This document shows, piece by piece, positions 5,748 through 7,046 of a stretch of 7,046 nt of DNA (positions are counted from its first letter, which is position 1; each line of letters opens with the position of its first letter). The notes under the pieces were generated by a model. The model was not told the origin of the DNA. It searched no databases and saw only the letters and a list, made by a program, of their open reading frames with translations. Origin of the DNA: Candidatus Kapaibacterium sp. (GTDB lineage: Bacteria > Bacteroidota > Ignavibacteria > Kapaibacteriales > UBA2268); the NCBI GenBank assembly GCA_027858275.1, contig JAQIDA010000072.1:1-7046 (forward strand), written 5' to 3'. The position numbers and the translations under genes were made by a program.

Positions 5748-7046
5748 TCACTTTCCGGTTTCTGTTTCTTGTTCAACTTTTTGAAGATAAGCTTCAATAG
5801 TCCCTATTAATTCTGCTTTCTCCCTGTCAATAGTCTCCTCTGACACCTGTTTATCTTTCAATTCTCTAAGTTCATTTCCGATAGCAGCATTGAGTCTTTC
5901 AAGTTTTGATCTTGTGTCTCGCAATTGCATTGCTTCTGTCTTCGCAAGAGTCAATTGGCTGTTCGTCACGTTCATTTGCTGCTTCAGGAACAATAAATCC
6001 GTGGAGGACTTGCTTAACTCAGATTTTTCAGCTTCAAGTGATAAAATACTGTCTTGAAGTTCACTGTTTCTTTGATCAGCTTCTTCAAGCATCTCGTCTT
6101 TTTCTGCCAGTTTTTCGTTCAGCCTGTCAAATTGGACTTTGTATTCTACTTCGAGCTTATTAGTATGGACAACCTGTTTCTCCAGCTCTGTTATTTCTGC
6201 ATTCAAAATCTTAAGTTGTTCAATTTCTAATTCCTGCTCAATATTTTGATCCGTTATCTCATCAATTGTTGCTTTAAGCTCGGTGATTTCGCTTAGAGAT
6301 GAGTTTTTCATCTGCTCAATTATACTATCCCTGGCAAACAACTCAGATTTGCCGGATTCTCCTTGAGAGCGTAATTCCCGAGCTTCCTGAGTGATATGCT
6401 CAATGGCTGTTTTCAATTGATTTATTTCTTTTTGATAAAGCTCATTGTCTTCCTGAATTTTCCCGAGAGCAGTGTTCGCTTCTCTTAATTGTTCAATCTC
6501 AACACGCAAAGTGCTAATTTCTTCTGTTGAAATCTTTAGTTGTCCCTCAAGAACATTTTTTCCGAGAGTAAGAGATTTCAATTCTGAAATTCTGTCTTTT
6601 TGTTCAATAATCAGTTCTGCATTAGTATTGAGAACATTATTTTTCCTGATAATCTCAAGTTTTGACAGCTCGAAATTTCTTTTGATTTCCTTCAGTTCTT
6701 TGATGGTGTCTGACAATTCGGCAATTTTGGCAGTTCCTTCATCAGCTTGAACCGACACTTGCTTATGTTCATCAAAGAGCGTGCTGTATTTCTCTTCATA
6801 ACCTTCGGCACGTTCGAGTTTGTGCTGAAGCTCTTCTGTCAACTTCTGATTTTCACTATACTCTTTGCACTGAATTTCATAGTCCTTGCCAAGATTTTTG
6901 TATTTCTCAGACAGAAGTTCATGATCGCTGAGACTTTTTTCAAGCACTTCAATATTTTTCCTTAAGTCATAATTTTCTTTTTCAAGATGCTCAAAATTGC
7001 TCAGCATTTCTGACAAAGATTTTTTTTCTTGTTCCAATCGCAGGAT
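5748..7046 (-). CDS. Long coiled-coil protein upstream of zapA, N-terminus beyond the window
   Basis: The frame is open to the right edge, giving 432 visible residues. A TTG at 7037 is the first possible start inside the window, but the heptad pattern continues before it (ILRLEQEKK), so the true start probably lies outside. The visible part contains no proline or tryptophan and a single cysteine. It consists almost wholly of leucine/isoleucine heptads with Glu, Lys and Gln, a near-continuous coiled coil. No signal, membrane segment or globular domain is visible. In Bacteroidota and Chlorobi a short coiled-coil protein is commonly encoded directly before zapA. The C-terminal tail here (REKAELIGTIEAYLQKVEQ) resembles the end of that protein as I recall it, so a division-associated scaffold is a reasonable inference. 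It could equally be an unrelated SMC- or myosin-like filament, because coiled coils align by chance. Confidence 0.75.
   Translation of the reverse strand: MLRLEQEKKSLSEMLSNFEHLEKENYDLRKNIEVLEKSLSDHELLSEKYKNLGKDYEIQCKEYSENQKLTEELQHKLERAEGYEEKYSTLFDEHKQVSVQADEGTAKIAELSDTIKELKEIKRNFELSKLEIIRKNNVLNTNAELIIEQKDRISELKSLTLGKNVLEGQLKISTEEISTLRVEIEQLREANTALGKIQEDNELYQKEINQLKTAIEHITQEARELRSQGESGKSELFARDSIIEQMKNSSLSEITELKATIDEITDQNIEQELEIEQLKILNAEITELEKQVVHTNKLEVEYKVQFDRLNEKLAEKDEMLEEADQRNSELQDSILSLEAEKSELSKSSTDLLFLKQQMNVTNSQLTLAKTEAMQLRDTRSKLERLNAAIGNELRELKDKQVSEETIDREKAELIGTIEAYLQKVEQETETGK

Noticed and set aside
7035..7037. TTG at 7037 as the real start of the coiled-coil protein
   Set aside because: The frame and heptad pattern continue to the window edge and no ribosome binding site can be checked, so the gene is treated as partial.

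Overview
The window looks like chromosomal DNA from an AT-rich member of the Bacteroidota/Chlorobi (FCB) supergroup, perhaps an Ignavibacteria- or Kapabacteria-like lineage. The evidence is family content: a DUF1573 protein with a PTCGCT motif, a 'head GIN' DUF2807 lipoprotein, and the cluster coiled-coil protein - zapA - 6S-like RNA - rny. Most genes carry a clear purine-rich Shine-Dalgarno (GGAG, GAGG, CGGAG), which argues against a typical SD-poor Bacteroidia genome. The taxonomic placement is inference.

Layout. Positions 1-666 (-) hold the 5' part of a secreted DUF1573 protein that runs off the left edge. Positions 667-981 are a divergent intergenic region with two neighbouring GTATC/GATAC inverted repeats just upstream of the next gene. 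Positions 982-2127 (+) encode a complete short-chain-type acyl-CoA dehydrogenase. It is followed by a hairpin and, at 2211-2936 (+), a DUF2807 beta-repeat lipoprotein. Positions 2937-3233 separate convergent genes and are dense in structure: a REP-like imperfect inverted repeat of about 90 bp, a strong bidirectional terminator and a perfect 26-bp palindrome.

The rest is on the minus strand: ribonuclease Y (4799-3234), a non-coding stretch with a probable 6S RNA (about 5146-4969) and its own promoter, zapA (5582-5304), and a long proline-free coiled-coil protein whose N-terminus lies beyond the right edge (7046-5748).

Functionally, the right half is a housekeeping block for division and RNA metabolism: a Z-ring-associated factor, an RNA that probably binds RNA polymerase, and a membrane-anchored mRNA-decay nuclease. 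The left half covers fatty-acid or amino-acid-derived acyl-CoA oxidation and envelope or secreted proteins. I see no mobile-element gene, CRISPR array, tRNA or rRNA, and no clearly new multi-gene system. The least explained items are the paired operators before the dehydrogenase, the dispersed-repeat-like elements at 3035-3216, the structure of the 6S candidate, and the unusually long coiled-coil protein upstream of zapA.
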